A DNA stretch of 64,000 bases from Dethiobacter alkaliphilus (GCA_016841605.1 JAENYV010000009.1:111497-175496); one strand, 5' to 3'. Counted from the stretch's first letter, positions 19,038 to 30,446 are shown. A program made the numbers and translations. Notes: generated from the sequence alone by a model not told the origin.

Positions 19038-20923
19038 GTATAGAGCGTAAACAGAGTAATCCCCTTCCCCAGGCAATGCCCGGCCGGGTCGGCGGCGGGC
19101 GGATAATAATGTCCATGCCGGTAGAGAAAGCGAAAAATTTCAAGGGGACCTTCATCCGGATGCTGCGGTATCTCAGACCGCACTGCTTTCTGCTGCTCAT
19201 TGTTTTTGCTGTAGCTGTTTTCGGAACAATATTTAACATCCTGGGACCAAAGATTTTAGGACAGGCGACAACAATTCTCTTTGATGGAGTTATGGATCGC
19301 TTAAGGGGTATTCCAAGTGCCGGCATTAATTTTGGGCGAATCGGACAAATACTGCTAACTTTAATGGGGATCTATCTTTTAAGTGAGGTATTCACCTATC
19401 TTAGTCAATTTATCATGATCGGCATTGTCCAAAAAATAGTCTTTACGATGCGGGATGACGTCCACAAAAAGCTTTCACGTTTACCGCTAAAATTTTTTGA
19501 TTCCCACACCCACGGCGAGATTCTGAGCAGGGTTACGAATGATATGGACTTGATCGGCAGCACGTTGGATCAAAGTCTGACACATTTAATTGCCTCCATT
19601 GTCACCGTCAGCGGCGTTTTGGCCATGATGCTGACAATTAGCCCTGTGATGACGCTGATTGTTCTTGTCACTCTCCCCCTGTCTTATCTAATAACCGCAA
19701 AAATAGCCGGATATTCGCAAAAGACATTTGCAGACCGGCAGAGAGAATTGGGCAGGCTTAACGGCCACATAGAGGAGATCTACGGAGGTCATGTCATCGT
19801 CAAATCTTTCGGCAATGAAGAAAAATCTTTACGGCGTTTTAAACAGATAAATGAAAAATTGTATGACTCCGGCTGGCGGGCTGTCTTTATTTCCGGGATC
19901 ATTATGCCCCTGATCGGTTTTGTTAACAATATAGGCTACGTGCTGGTCTGTATCATGGGAGGTATCTATGTTATACAGGGCAGGATCCTTATTGGGGATA
20001 TGCAGGCCTTTATCCAGTACTCGAAAAACTTTAGAGAACCTATTGTTCAGTTCGCCAATATTGCCAATATTATTCAGTCCACCATCGCCGCGGCGGAACG
20101 CGTCTTTGAACTGCTGGACGAGGAGGAAGAGATTGCCGACGACGCGCTAGCCCACTCTCTCTTTACACCGCAGGGCGACGTTGCCTTTGAAAATGTCAGA
20201 TTCGGCTACAGTGCAGAGATGAGCCTGATCAAGGATATGAACATCAATGTAAAAGCCGGGCAAACGGTTGCTGTTGTAGGGCCCACAGGAGCGGGAAAAA
20301 CAACCATAGTCAACCTGCTGATGCGCTTTTATGAAATTAGCGGAGGGAAAATCACCATTGACGGCATTGATATCCGGGAAATAAAGCGCGGGACACTGCG
20401 AAGTGTTTTCGGCATGGTGTTGCAGGATACCTGGCTTTTTAAAGGGACAATCAGGGAAAATATCGCCTATGGTAAGGAAGGAGCCACGGATGAAGAAATT
20501 TTCCGTGCAGCCGGGGCAGCCCACGCGGACCACTTTATCCGCACTCTGCCCGGCGGATATAATACCGTTCTCAACGAAGAAGCATCAAATATTTCCCAGG
20601 GACAAAAACAGCTGCTCACTATTGCACGCGCTATTCTCGCAGACCCGGCTATCCTGATTCTGGACGAAGCCACCAGTAATGTGGATACCCGCACGGAGTT
20701 GCTTATTCAAAAGGCGATGGCCGAACTGACAAAGGGACGAACCAGTTTTGTCATCGCACACAGGCTCTCCACTATCCGGGACGCAGATTTGATCCTGGTT
20801 ATGAATGAGGGCGGAGTGGTGGAAAAAGGCACAAATACCGAACTGCTGGCCTTAAACGGATTTTATGCGGCCCTCTACAAAAGTCAGTTCAGGACAGGAG
20901 AACTTTACCATAAGACGGGGTAA
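19034..20923 (+). CDS. ABC transporter, fused permease/ATP-binding (half-transporter 2)
   Basis: GPTGAGKTTIVNLLMRFYEI, ISQGQKQLLTIARAIL; overlaps previous stop. Confidence 0.93.
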   Translation: MSIERKQSNPLPQAMPGRVGGGRIIMSMPVEKAKNFKGTFIRMLRYLRPHCFLLLIVFAVAVFGTIFNILGPKILGQATTILFDGVMDRLRGIPSAGINFGRIGQILLTLMGIYLLSEVFTYLSQFIMIGIVQKIVFTMRDDVHKKLSRLPLKFFDSHTHGEILSRVTNDMDLIGSTLDQSLTHLIASIVTVSGVLAMMLTISPVMTLIVLVTLPLSYLITAKIAGYSQKTFADRQRELGRLNGHIEEIYGGHVIVKSFGNEEKSLRRFKQINEKLYDSGWRAVFISGIIMPLIGFVNNIGYVLVCIMGGIYVIQGRILIGDMQAFIQYSKNFREPIVQFANIANIIQSTIAAAERVFELLDEEEEIADDALAHSLFTPQGDVAFENVRFGYSAEMSLIKDMNINVKAGQTVAVVGPTGAGKTTIVNLLMRFYEISGGKITIDGIDIREIKRGTLRSVFGMVLQDTWLFKGTIRENIAYGKEGATDEEIFRAAGAAHADHFIRTLPGGYNTVLNEEASNISQGQKQLLTIARAILADPAILILDEATSNVDTRTELLIQKAMAELTKGRTSFVIAHRLSTIRDADLILVMNEGGVVEKGTNTELLALNGFYAALYKSQFRTGELYHKTG

Positions 20924-20927
20924 AAAA

Positions 20928-21030
20928 GGCGGGACACGGGGACAGGTCCCTTGTTCCGCGAACCGCAACCGCACATTGTCCCAAAACGGGACGATGAACC
21001 TGTCCCTTTGTCCCATGTCCCTTTGTCCCA
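20928..21030. repeat. REP-like GGGACAGG/CCTGTCCC intergenic repeat cluster
   Basis: gggacacggggacaggtccc ... attgtcccaaaacgggac ... acctgtccctttgtcccatgtccctttgtccc. Confidence 0.7.
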
Positions 21031-21032
21031 CT

Positions 21033-22292
21033 TTAAGACCATTTGACCAGGAAGTAATTTTTTTTCCCTCGGCGAATAATGGTATATTTATCAAACAACC
21101 TGTCCCCTGAGGCAAGTATCCGCTGCATGTCGGTCAAGGATTCTCCGTTGAGGGATATGGCTCGGTTTTTAAGGTCTTCCCGGGCCTGCCGTTTTGAAGA
21201 GGAAGCGCCGGCTTGTACCAGTAAGTCCACAATGCCGATTTCTTTTTCCCTTTGAATGTTCACTGAAGGAACATCAGCCAACCCAGCTTCAATTTCGTCT
21301 TCCTCCAGTTCATTAATTTTTCCATAGAAAAGCGCATTGGATATTTTTTCTACTTTAGCCATAGCCTCCCTACCGTGGACCAGGGTCGTCACTTCTTTGG
21401 CTAAAACCCGTTGAGACTCCCTTCTCCCGGGATTATCTTTCACCTCTTCCTCCAGGTTAAGAATTTCGTCCCTGGTGAGGAAAGTAAAATATTTTAGAAA
21501 GCGAATGACATCTGAATCATCCGTATTAATCCAAAACTGGTAAAACTGGTAAGGCGTCGTTTTTTTAGCATCCAGCCAGATGGTTCCGGATTCCGTTTTG
21601 CCGAATTTTGTCCCGTCCGCCTTGGTGACCAGGGGAAAGGTCAGACCATATGCTTTGCCATTGTCAATTCTCCGTATCAGCTCAATCCCCGCTGTAATAT
21701 TGCCCCACTGATCGCTTCCGCCAGCCTGCATCTCACAGCCATAATCCTGGAACAGCCGTAAAAAATCATAAGACTGCAGAATCATGTAAGTAAATTCGGT
21801 AAAAGAAATACCCGCGGCCATCCTTGCTTTAACTGACTCTTTGGAAAGCATATAACTGACTGAAAAATACTTACCGATGTCACGCAAAAATTTGATTACT
21901 TCAAGATTGCCGAGCCACTGATAGTTGTTGGCCATCCTGGCCGGATTGACCGGAGCGTCAAAATCCAGAAAGCGTTCCAGCTGGAGGCGAATTTTCCCTG
22001 TCCACTCTTCAATCAAGTCTTCCGGATTCAGTCCCCTTTCGGAAGACTTGCCGCTGGGGTCACCGATCATTCCGGTGCCTCCCCCCACAAGGGCAATAGG
22101 GTTATGCCCGGCCAACTGAAATCGCCTCAGTCCGAGAATGGGCAGAAGACTTCCCACATGCAGGCTGTCCGCGGTAGGATCAAAACCGATATACAGGGTA
22201 ATTGGCGCCGTATTTAGTCTTGTCCTGAGTTCCTCCTCACCGGTCCCTTGGAAAATTAATTCCCGAAATTCCAGATCCTGAATAATATCCAT
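21033..22292 (-). CDS. tyrS: Tyrosyl-tRNA synthetase
   Basis: YIGFDPTADSLHVGSLLPI, GGSDQWGNI, KFGKTESG (KFGKS-type), C-terminal S4 domain. Confidence 0.96.
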   Translation of the reverse strand: MDIIQDLEFRELIFQGTGEEELRTRLNTAPITLYIGFDPTADSLHVGSLLPILGLRRFQLAGHNPIALVGGGTGMIGDPSGKSSERGLNPEDLIEEWTGKIRLQLERFLDFDAPVNPARMANNYQWLGNLEVIKFLRDIGKYFSVSYMLSKESVKARMAAGISFTEFTYMILQSYDFLRLFQDYGCEMQAGGSDQWGNITAGIELIRRIDNGKAYGLTFPLVTKADGTKFGKTESGTIWLDAKKTTPYQFYQFWINTDDSDVIRFLKYFTFLTRDEILNLEEEVKDNPGRRESQRVLAKEVTTLVHGREAMAKVEKISNALFYGKINELEEDEIEAGLADVPSVNIQREKEIGIVDLLVQAGASSSKRQAREDLKNRAISLNGESLTDMQRILASGDRLFDKYTIIRRGKKNYFLVKWS

Positions 22293-22297
22293 CTATT

Positions 22298-22513
22298 TCA
22301 ATCTCCTTTATTTTTCTCCAAACCTTTAAGTTTTAATTTTTTGGCGATAATTCCTCCGATTTTTCCCGTTTCTCTGGAACTTAAACTTCCCCAGCCCTTT
22401 TCATGGATATCATCCAGGAGTCCCAGTTCCGAAGCAACTTCTTCTTTTAGTTCTTGTCTCCCCGGTCTAGGGTCCACCTTTTTCTTCTTCTTTTTCTTGC
22501 TGCTATTGCTCAT
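22298..22513 (-). CDS. Alpha/beta-type small acid-soluble spore protein-like
   Basis: LKEEVASELGLLDDIHEKGWGSLSSRETGKIGGIIAKKL resembles the SASP motif. Confidence 0.7.
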   Translation of the reverse strand: MSNSSKKKKKKKVDPRPGRQELKEEVASELGLLDDIHEKGWGSLSSRETGKIGGIIAKKLKLKGLEKNKGD

Positions 22514-22651
22514 AAAAAACCTTCTTCCCCCGGAAAGATAACCCGGAATTTTCTCTAATATTGTTACCGGGGAAACAGGTCATTATGCAAAGAGCATAGT
22601 AAAAGGGCATCTTAACGGTTTTTAAAAATATCCGTTTTCCAATGGCGCAAG

Positions 22652-23704
22652 CTAGCCTGCCAGGGCTATTTTCCCCTTATTTTCCGAGGTTAGCTCTCCA
22701 ACCACCGCAAAGCAGGAGAGACCCTTTTCACGGAGCAGTTGCTGAGCTTCTGCTGTTTTCTCGCCCGGTACAGCCATTAGGAGGCCACCGGATGTCTGGG
22801 GATCACAGAAGATATCCAGCAACAGGGGATCGATTTTCTCCGGTAAAAGCAAATTCGGCAGCAAGTATTCCCGGTTTGTCATCGCCCCTCCCGGCACCAG
22901 ACCCTGTTCCGCCAGATCAACGGTACCCTCAATAATAGGAATGGACTCCGGGAAAAAGACAACCCCACATTCGCTTTCCCGGATCATTTCAAAGGTGTGC
23001 CCCAGCAGTCCGAAACCGGTTATATCCGTACAGGTTTTCACGCCAATCTCCCGGGCTGCTTCAGCGGCGTCTTTGTTTAAAGTTGTCATCCAGTGGATAG
23101 CCTCCTCCAGGACAGAAGCAGGAACCATTTCTCCCTTTAGAGCCGTGGTAATAATTCCTGTTCCCAGAGGTTTCGTCAGGATTAATTTATCACCGGGTTT
23201 TACGCCCCCTTTGGTCAAAATGTCAGCCGGGGAGATGATCCCCGTCACAGAAAGACCGTATTTCGGCTCATTGTCATTAATTGTATGCCCACCGACAAGG
23301 AGGGCACCCGCTTCAGCAACCTTGTCAGCCCCTCCCCGCAAAATTTCCACAAGCACCTCCGTTCCCAGGAGTTTGCAGGGAAAACAGACGATATTCATTG
23401 CTGTCAGAGGCTTACCGCCCATGGCATAGACATCGCTCAGGGCATTGGCAGCTGCAATCTGTCCGTAATAATAGGGGTCATCCACTACAGGCGGAAAAAA
23501 ATCAACAGTCTGTATCAACGCCAGTTCATTATTAAGACGATAAACAGCCGCATCATCAGGTATTTCCGTACCGACCAGCAGGTTTTCGTCTCTTTGAACC
23601 GGTAAAAGCGGTACAATTCTGGCCAGGTCCCCCGGCCCTAGTTTAGCCGCTCACCCCGCGCTGGAGGACATAAGTGTCAGCCGAACTCTTTTATCCACGT
23701 GCAT
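22652..23704 (-). CDS. selD: Selenide, water dikinase (selenoprotein; Sec at codon 18, TGA 23651-23653)
   Basis: Reverse-strand reading from ATG 23704: MHVDKRVRLTLMSSSAGUAAKLGPGDLARIVPLLPVQRDENLLVGTEIPDDAAVYRLNNELALIQTVDFFPP..., in frame with the 22652-23518 ORF. Confidence 0.92.
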
Positions 23705-24621
23705 CAATCTCCTTTCCCGGGTTGTTTGAACAAGGGAATAGTCTCACAACTACATGATAAAGTATCAATAAAAAACAGGCAATTGCGCAGGAGCGGTTCC
23801 TTTCCCAGGAGAAGTTTCAACGCCTCCTGGACCTGCCAGGCTGCTACAATGGCAGGTGTTGTGGCAGGATTTCCCCGTTCTCTCTCCATACCTTTATCTT
23901 TTCCTTTTTCATAAAAACCATAAATAGAATCAAGCCCGGGATCATCGGGAAAAATCGTGGAGATTTGTCCGTAAAACTGGGCAATGGCACCATGAATCAT
24001 GGGTATACCCAGACTACGGCAGAATTTTTGCAGTAAAAAACGGGCCTGCAGGTTGTCCAGACAGTCAAGGACAACATGACATCCTCGCAGAATAGGCTCG
24101 GCATTTTCCGGTCCGATAAACGCATCCACTGTCACCGTCTCCACTGCGCTGTTGACCTCTTTTAGATGCACGGCTGCCTGCAGCGCTTTTCGCTGACCCA
24201 GGTTTTTTTCCGTTGAAAAAATTTGCCGGTTTAAATTGCTATCACCAAAAGAATCGCCATCCACCAGGACCAGTGTGCCGATTCCCATCCGGGCCAGCAA
24301 CTCCGCGGCGAGCCCTCCCAACCCTCCGAGTCCGATTACTGCCACCCGAGAATTAAGAAGGGATATCTGTCCCCCGGTTCCGTCTGTCGATCCCAGACTG
24401 CGCTGGTAACGCTCGGGGATAATCTCATTTTCCAGGGCTAAAATTTCCACCTCTTTGAGGGAAACAGAAAATTGTCCGGCAATTTCCTCAGCCGCCCGCA
24501 AAGAAAGCTTTAAATACGGGATAGCTGCCGGGGAAAGTTCCTCCTCAGCCGATTTTCGGAGAGCTTCCGTTATCTCCGCAATATTATCCACTTCGTCAAC
24601 ACTCCTTTTTGCAAGCGACAA
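23704..24621 (-). CDS. HesA/MoeB/ThiF family adenylyltransferase
   Basis: RVAVIGLGGLGGLAAELLARMGIGTLVLVDGDSFGDSNLNRQ; stop overlaps the selD ATG (TGATG). Confidence 0.88.
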   Translation of the reverse strand: MSLAKRSVDEVDNIAEITEALRKSAEEELSPAAIPYLKLSLRAAEEIAGQFSVSLKEVEILALENEIIPERYQRSLGSTDGTGGQISLLNSRVAVIGLGGLGGLAAELLARMGIGTLVLVDGDSFGDSNLNRQIFSTEKNLGQRKALQAAVHLKEVNSAVETVTVDAFIGPENAEPILRGCHVVLDCLDNLQARFLLQKFCRSLGIPMIHGAIAQFYGQISTIFPDDPGLDSIYGFYEKGKDKGMERERGNPATTPAIVAAWQVQEALKLLLGKEPLLRNCLFFIDTLSCSCETIPLFKQPGKGD

Positions 24622-24747
24622 AGGCGGGCGCCTTTTAAGGGCTAAGAGACGGGCAATTGAAAAAGACCCGGCCCGGATAACTTTGTACAGTTATCTTAGC
24701 ACAGGTCCGGTTTGCAGACAAGAAAAGGGCTGGGAAAATTATTCTTT

Positions 24748-25515
24748 TTATCCCTCGTTGATTGCACTCAATTCGTCAACCAGCAAAGGAAGAATCTCTT
24801 CCGCTTTACCTTCTAAAAAAATATCCGTTACGGAATCGGTCAAGACAGTTTCCTCGGGATTAATCTCAATAATACAAGCTCCATTTTTCTGGGCTAGAAA
24901 GGGAAGACCGGCAGCCGGTTCCACCAGTCCTGAAGTTCCGATAACAAGCATTACTTCGCATTGCTGAGCATCAACGTGGGCCTGCAGCAGTGCTGCAGTG
25001 GGAATGGATTCACCAAAAAAAACAGCATCCGGTTTTAACAGGCCTCTGCAAACAGGGCAAAAAGGCGGTAACGAGTCGAGAGAAATTTCCACGGACGGGT
25101 AAAGGGCCTTGCATTCCAGGCAGATCATGCGGCGGGTATTGCCATGAAACTCTATTACCACCTTGTTTCCGGCTTCCTGGTGTAAACCGTCCACATTCTG
25201 CGTAATAATACTTGAGAGAAAACCCATGTCTTCCATTCTTGCCAGGGAAAAGTGAGCTACATTGGGAAGCGCTTTTTCTACCACTTCCTGGATCTCTTTC
25301 AGGACAGCCCACGATTTGGCGGGATGCTCCAAAAAATAGTTAATATCAGCTACTATTGGGTCATGCTTTTCCCAAAGTCCTCCTCTCCCCCGAAAAGGCA
25401 TAATACCACAGGCCACCGAAATACCTGCCCCCGTCAATGCCGTTATTTTTTTGGCGGAAGAGATCCTTTTAACTGCCTCTCTTCTCTTTTCTACCTGTTT
25501 ATTAATTCCCTCCAT
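24748..25515 (-). CDS. cobB: SIR2 family NAD-dependent protein deacylase
   Basis: ALTGAGISVACGIMPFRG, TQNVDGLH, zinc CLECKAL...CPVCRG. Confidence 0.92.
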   Translation of the reverse strand: MEGINKQVEKRREAVKRISSAKKITALTGAGISVACGIMPFRGRGGLWEKHDPIVADINYFLEHPAKSWAVLKEIQEVVEKALPNVAHFSLARMEDMGFLSSIITQNVDGLHQEAGNKVVIEFHGNTRRMICLECKALYPSVEISLDSLPPFCPVCRGLLKPDAVFFGESIPTAALLQAHVDAQQCEVMLVIGTSGLVEPAAGLPFLAQKNGACIIEINPEETVLTDSVTDIFLEGKAEEILPLLVDELSAINEG

Positions 25516-25584
25516 TTATTAAACGTCCCTCCATTTTAGGGCTTCTTTAAAAAAAGAACACAACCAGCTACAAACCCCGGTATA

Positions 25585-25962
25585 TCAACTCTGTGAATCG
25601 GAGAGCAATGTTAAGCAGTCGAGATCCACCCTTTCAGCTCCTCCCCAAAGGCGTTCCAGGTTATAAAAAGAGCGCTCTTCGGGAAGAAAAATATGAACAA
25701 TCAACTCTCCGAAATCCAGCAGAATCCAATTACCTTCCTGGTAACCTTCCAGGCGGAGCAGACGGTGTTCTTCATCCGGAAGCTTTTCCTTAAGGTAATC
25801 GCAAAGAGCCCGGGTCTGAATCCTGGATGAACCGGTGCAGATAAGAAAATAATCCGCAAGCAGAGTAACTTGCCCCATATCCAGGAGAACAATATCCCGG
25901 GCTTTTTTTTCATGTAACAGGCGGACTGCTGCAAAAGCAAAATCCTTTGTCGAAAAATCCAA
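25585..25962 (-). CDS. rsfS: Ribosome silencing factor
   Basis: KKARDIVLLDMGQVTLLADYFLICTGSSRIQTRALCDYL; DUF143. Confidence 0.93.
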   Translation of the reverse strand: MDFSTKDFAFAAVRLLHEKKARDIVLLDMGQVTLLADYFLICTGSSRIQTRALCDYLKEKLPDEEHRLLRLEGYQEGNWILLDFGELIVHIFLPEERSFYNLERLWGGAERVDLDCLTLLSDSQS

Positions 25963-25982
25963 ACATACCCCTCCCGTTTAAG

Positions 25983-27218
25983 TTAAAGAGAAAAATCCTT
26001 TCCAATGATAACGGTCACCATAACCGGATAGTCCAATATAGGCTCCTTAAGAAGTTCAACACCACTGATCACTTCCGCGACCTGCTTTGCCGCACCGACA
26101 TCATCCAGACGGGAAATAACCTGGGTGCGCTCGTAATCAAAGTGATCGGCATTACCCACATTTTCATCCTCAACTTTGAAACCCTCGTTGCGAAGCGTAT
26201 CGGCAATTATACTCGCGGCACCCTGCGTACCGCAACCATTCAAAACTTCAACAGTAATTAGGTCCCGGGGAAGAGCAAAATCTTCTCCCAGGTTTTCCAT
26301 CAGAAAGGCCACCTGACTTTCATCAGGCTCGAAAAAAGGCTCCCCGTTGATATCCCGTAAAACTCCGGGCAATTGAAGCACGAAAGTATCGGGATTAAAA
26401 AGCGGTTCTGCCAGCACGTAAAATTCCTGCAATTCCTTCCAGGAAAGGTCGGTATTCAGATAAGGAGACACTTTGTTTAACATGCCCGGAGTAGCCCAAA
26501 GTCCCTTTTTTTCGATAGCGAATTCAACCAGACTTTGTACGGAATTTGCTCTGCGCAGAGCACGGCTCAGAGGGTCCTCTCCGCTTTCACTCTGCAAAAA
26601 ATAGTCCAGATAATCGGCTCCTTTTAAAGTATAATTCTTATAAGAAATACCTCCCCGATCATCGATCAAGACAGGAATTCCTTCGTATTGAATCTCCAGA
26701 AAATGATGAATGGGAACACCTAAAAAAGAAGACAACTGATTGACGAGCATTTCTGCCCCCCCATCTTGATAAAAATTACCGGGGGTATAATAAGAAGCTA
26801 AATCTCTTTCTTCTAAAAACTCAGCTGCGGCAATATCTTCCTCTGTGTCTCTCTGATCATTTGTATCAGCCTGATCATTAAAACGGTGAAGAAGGGTGTT
26901 ACCGGGAATAAAAATAATTTGTGGCGATGTGGAGGAAGTACTGCTAAAGTTTAAAAAAAAGAGTTCATCAATATAAGTTTCTTCTTCTGCTTCAACAATA
27001 CCGTAAATAAGATAGTTCGTCCCGTTAACCTGCGGATTTTCCCGTAAAGACGCCGCCCAGGACTCCGTATTCTGCAAGGTCTGAAACGAGCGGAGAGAGC
27101 GCATCCCCAGAATCACGACAGCAAGAAAAAGCACCAGCATAATCAGGAAAATTAGCCGGTTCTTCTGCCGGAGTACTTTTCCGGGCTTCTTTCGTCTCCT
27201 TGCTTTAAAAAGTTTCAT
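25983..27218 (-). CDS. LCP (LytR-CpsA-Psr) family protein with LytR_C domain
   Basis: LCP core (LSSFLGVPIHHFLEIQYEGIPVLIDDRGGI) and LytR_C (VEVLNGCGTQGAASIIADTLRNEGF). Confidence 0.85.
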   Translation of the reverse strand: MKLFKARRRKKPGKVLRQKNRLIFLIMLVLFLAVVILGMRSLRSFQTLQNTESWAASLRENPQVNGTNYLIYGIVEAEEETYIDELFFLNFSSTSSTSPQIIFIPGNTLLHRFNDQADTNDQRDTEEDIAAAEFLEERDLASYYTPGNFYQDGGAEMLVNQLSSFLGVPIHHFLEIQYEGIPVLIDDRGGISYKNYTLKGADYLDYFLQSESGEDPLSRALRRANSVQSLVEFAIEKKGLWATPGMLNKVSPYLNTDLSWKELQEFYVLAEPLFNPDTFVLQLPGVLRDINGEPFFEPDESQVAFLMENLGEDFALPRDLITVEVLNGCGTQGAASIIADTLRNEGFKVEDENVGNADHFDYERTQVISRLDDVGAAKQVAEVISGVELLKEPILDYPVMVTVIIGKDFSL

Positions 27219-27805
27219 GACTCAGCAACTCCCGAGCTATTATTTCTTAAGAAAGAAAGCAGCCAATTACGAAATAAAACAGAATGTGGATGGAGAATGC
27301 TTTGCTTTTCCAGGACATATTTAATCGTCAGATCCACTGCACCAAGAAGAGCTTTATGCAGGTCTTGAAAGGCCAGTTCCCGTATTTCAGCAGCACCGGG
27401 ACAGGTTCTCCCCGGTTCAATATAGTCCGCCAAATAAATAATACAGGCCAGGAGGTTCATCCCGGCTGCTCCGGTAGTATGTGTTTTCACTGCATGCAGA
27501 ATTTCCCGGTCATTAATTCCCCATTCGTGTTCCAGGAGCCAGGCACCTACAGGTGCATGTAGTAAGGACGGTTCCAGCAGCAACAGCTCATCGGCAATAT
27601 TATTCTCAACGGCAATCTGCAACAATTCACTACTGGAATATGTTTTACCGTAATCGTGAAAAAGTGCGGTCAGAGCTGCCTTTTCCTCATTTGCACCATA
27701 AGCTGTTGCCAACCGGCGCGCCGTACTTTCAACACCCAGTGAATGAACAAGCAACTGACCGGTAAGCTTCTTTTTTATTTTTTCCCTAATTGCTTTAATG
27801 TCCAT
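27215..27805 (-). CDS. yqeK: Bis(5'-nucleosyl)-tetraphosphatase, YqeK HD family
   Basis: HSLGVESTARRLA...ALFHDYGK...LHAPVGAWL...AVKTHTTG...LADYIEPGR. Confidence 0.92.
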   Translation of the reverse strand: MDIKAIREKIKKKLTGQLLVHSLGVESTARRLATAYGANEEKAALTALFHDYGKTYSSSELLQIAVENNIADELLLLEPSLLHAPVGAWLLEHEWGINDREILHAVKTHTTGAAGMNLLACIIYLADYIEPGRTCPGAAEIRELAFQDLHKALLGAVDLTIKYVLEKQSILHPHSVLFRNWLLSFLRNNSSGVAES

Positions 27806-27852
27806 TTCCTATTTTAATTTGACAAAAAATAAAACATTCCTTCAAGTTTAAT

Positions 27853-27886
27853 TAAAAAAAGGCAACCTAAGTTGCCTTTTTTTAAT
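27853..27886 (-). terminator. Terminator of the RRM protein gene
   Basis: aaaaaaaggcaac-ctaa-gttgccttttttt. Confidence 0.85.
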
Positions 27887-27891
27887 ATTTA

Positions 27892-28140
27892 TTATTCTCT
27901 TGGCTTTGCCTCGTTTACTACCAAGCGACGCCCGTCGACCTCTGCTCCGTTCATCTTTTCGATCATTGCTTCAAAATCTTCCTCATTTACCTCCACAAAC
28001 CCGTACCCTCTGGAACGACCGGTCGCCCTCTCTGTAATAATACGGCAGCCGATTACTTCTCCGTATTGTGCAAACGTGTTCCGCAGTTCATCTTCCGTGG
28101 TTCCCCAGGAGATATTACCGACATAAAGAGTCTTAACCAA
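27892..28140 (-). CDS. RNA recognition motif (RRM) RNA-binding protein
   Basis: KTLYVGNISWGTTEDELRNTFAQYGEV (RNP2) and GRSRGYGFVEV (RNP1); likely TTG start at 28140 after GAGGTGA RBS. Confidence 0.9.
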   Translation of the reverse strand: MVKTLYVGNISWGTTEDELRNTFAQYGEVIGCRIITERATGRSRGYGFVEVNEEDFEAMIEKMNGAEVDGRRLVVNEAKPRE

Positions 28141-28430
28141 AATTGTCACCTCGCTTCCCGGCATTACGGATTCTTCTGCGCATATTATGTGGTGTAAAAA
28201 GATAGTTTATGCGAAATCTCACCCCCTGAAAATGCCGGCGGGTAACATGGAGAAGGGACTGCAAATCTTCATGAAGTACCACATCGGCCCTTAAAACACC
28301 CTTAAACATGAAATCCATGGATATCAATAATTACTTAGTCTTAAAAGAAAAACTCTTGAAATCCACTCTACCCTTTATTACCAAATTCATTTTCCTTATC
28401 ATATCATTAAGATTACGTGAAGTCAAGCAG

Positions 28431-29069
28431 TCACCGCACATAAAGCCTGTTTTTATAGATATACTGCTCAACACTTTCCGGAGTTAAATAGCGGATGGTC
28501 TTACCTTCGGCAACCCTTCTGCGTAAAAAAGTTGAAGATATGGCCATCGCCGGTATCTCCAGCAAGTGAACGCGTTTGATTACTTCCGGGAAAGCATCAC
28601 CCAGAATTACTTTTAATTTACTAAAAGAGTAACCCGGACGGGAGGCGGCGATAAAAGCACAAGACTTCAGCAACATTTTATAATCTTTCCAGGTTGTGAT
28701 ATCTAAAATGGCATCGGCCCCCGTAATAAAATACAGTGTTAATTTAGAATTATAAAGTTTTGTAAAATGCCGGACAGTGTCTACGGTATATGTAGTATCT
28801 TGACTGTCTATCTCCATACGGGATACAGTAAAGAAAGGATTGTCCACCACAGCCAGCAGGGTCATCAGATAACGATGTTCCGCGTCGGTAATTCGGGTCC
28901 GATCCTTATGAGGGGGATTCCCTGTCGGCATAAAAACAACGTGGTTCAGATTAAATTGCCGGCGAGCCTCCTCAGCTGTCACGAGGTGACCAATATGGAT
29001 AGGATCAAAAGTACCGCCCATAATGCCGATAGACAGTTCACCTTCGTCTTTGGGAAGTAAAAATCTCAT
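28431..29069 (-). CDS. nadD: Nicotinate-nucleotide adenylyltransferase
   Basis: GIMGGTFDPIHIGHLVTAEEAR; C-term ISSTFLRRRV. Confidence 0.95.
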   Translation of the reverse strand: MRFLLPKDEGELSIGIMGGTFDPIHIGHLVTAEEARRQFNLNHVVFMPTGNPPHKDRTRITDAEHRYLMTLLAVVDNPFFTVSRMEIDSQDTTYTVDTVRHFTKLYNSKLTLYFITGADAILDITTWKDYKMLLKSCAFIAASRPGYSFSKLKVILGDAFPEVIKRVHLLEIPAMAISSTFLRRRVAEGKTIRYLTPESVEQYIYKNRLYVR

Positions 29070-29126
29070 CGAAGTTTATCCTTGTTCAGTTTTCAAGAAA
29101 ACAATGTAAACTCTGCCTTGTTTCGA

Positions 29127-30446
<1,320 letters not shown>

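Noticed and set aside
22514-22650. T-box leader upstream of the SASP-tyrS unit
   Set aside because: No GGTGG...CCGCGG antiterminator motif could be read
28133-28327. 64-aa Arg-rich minus ORF upstream of the RRM gene
   Set aside because: Overlaps the RRM start, no convincing RBS or family; may be UTR
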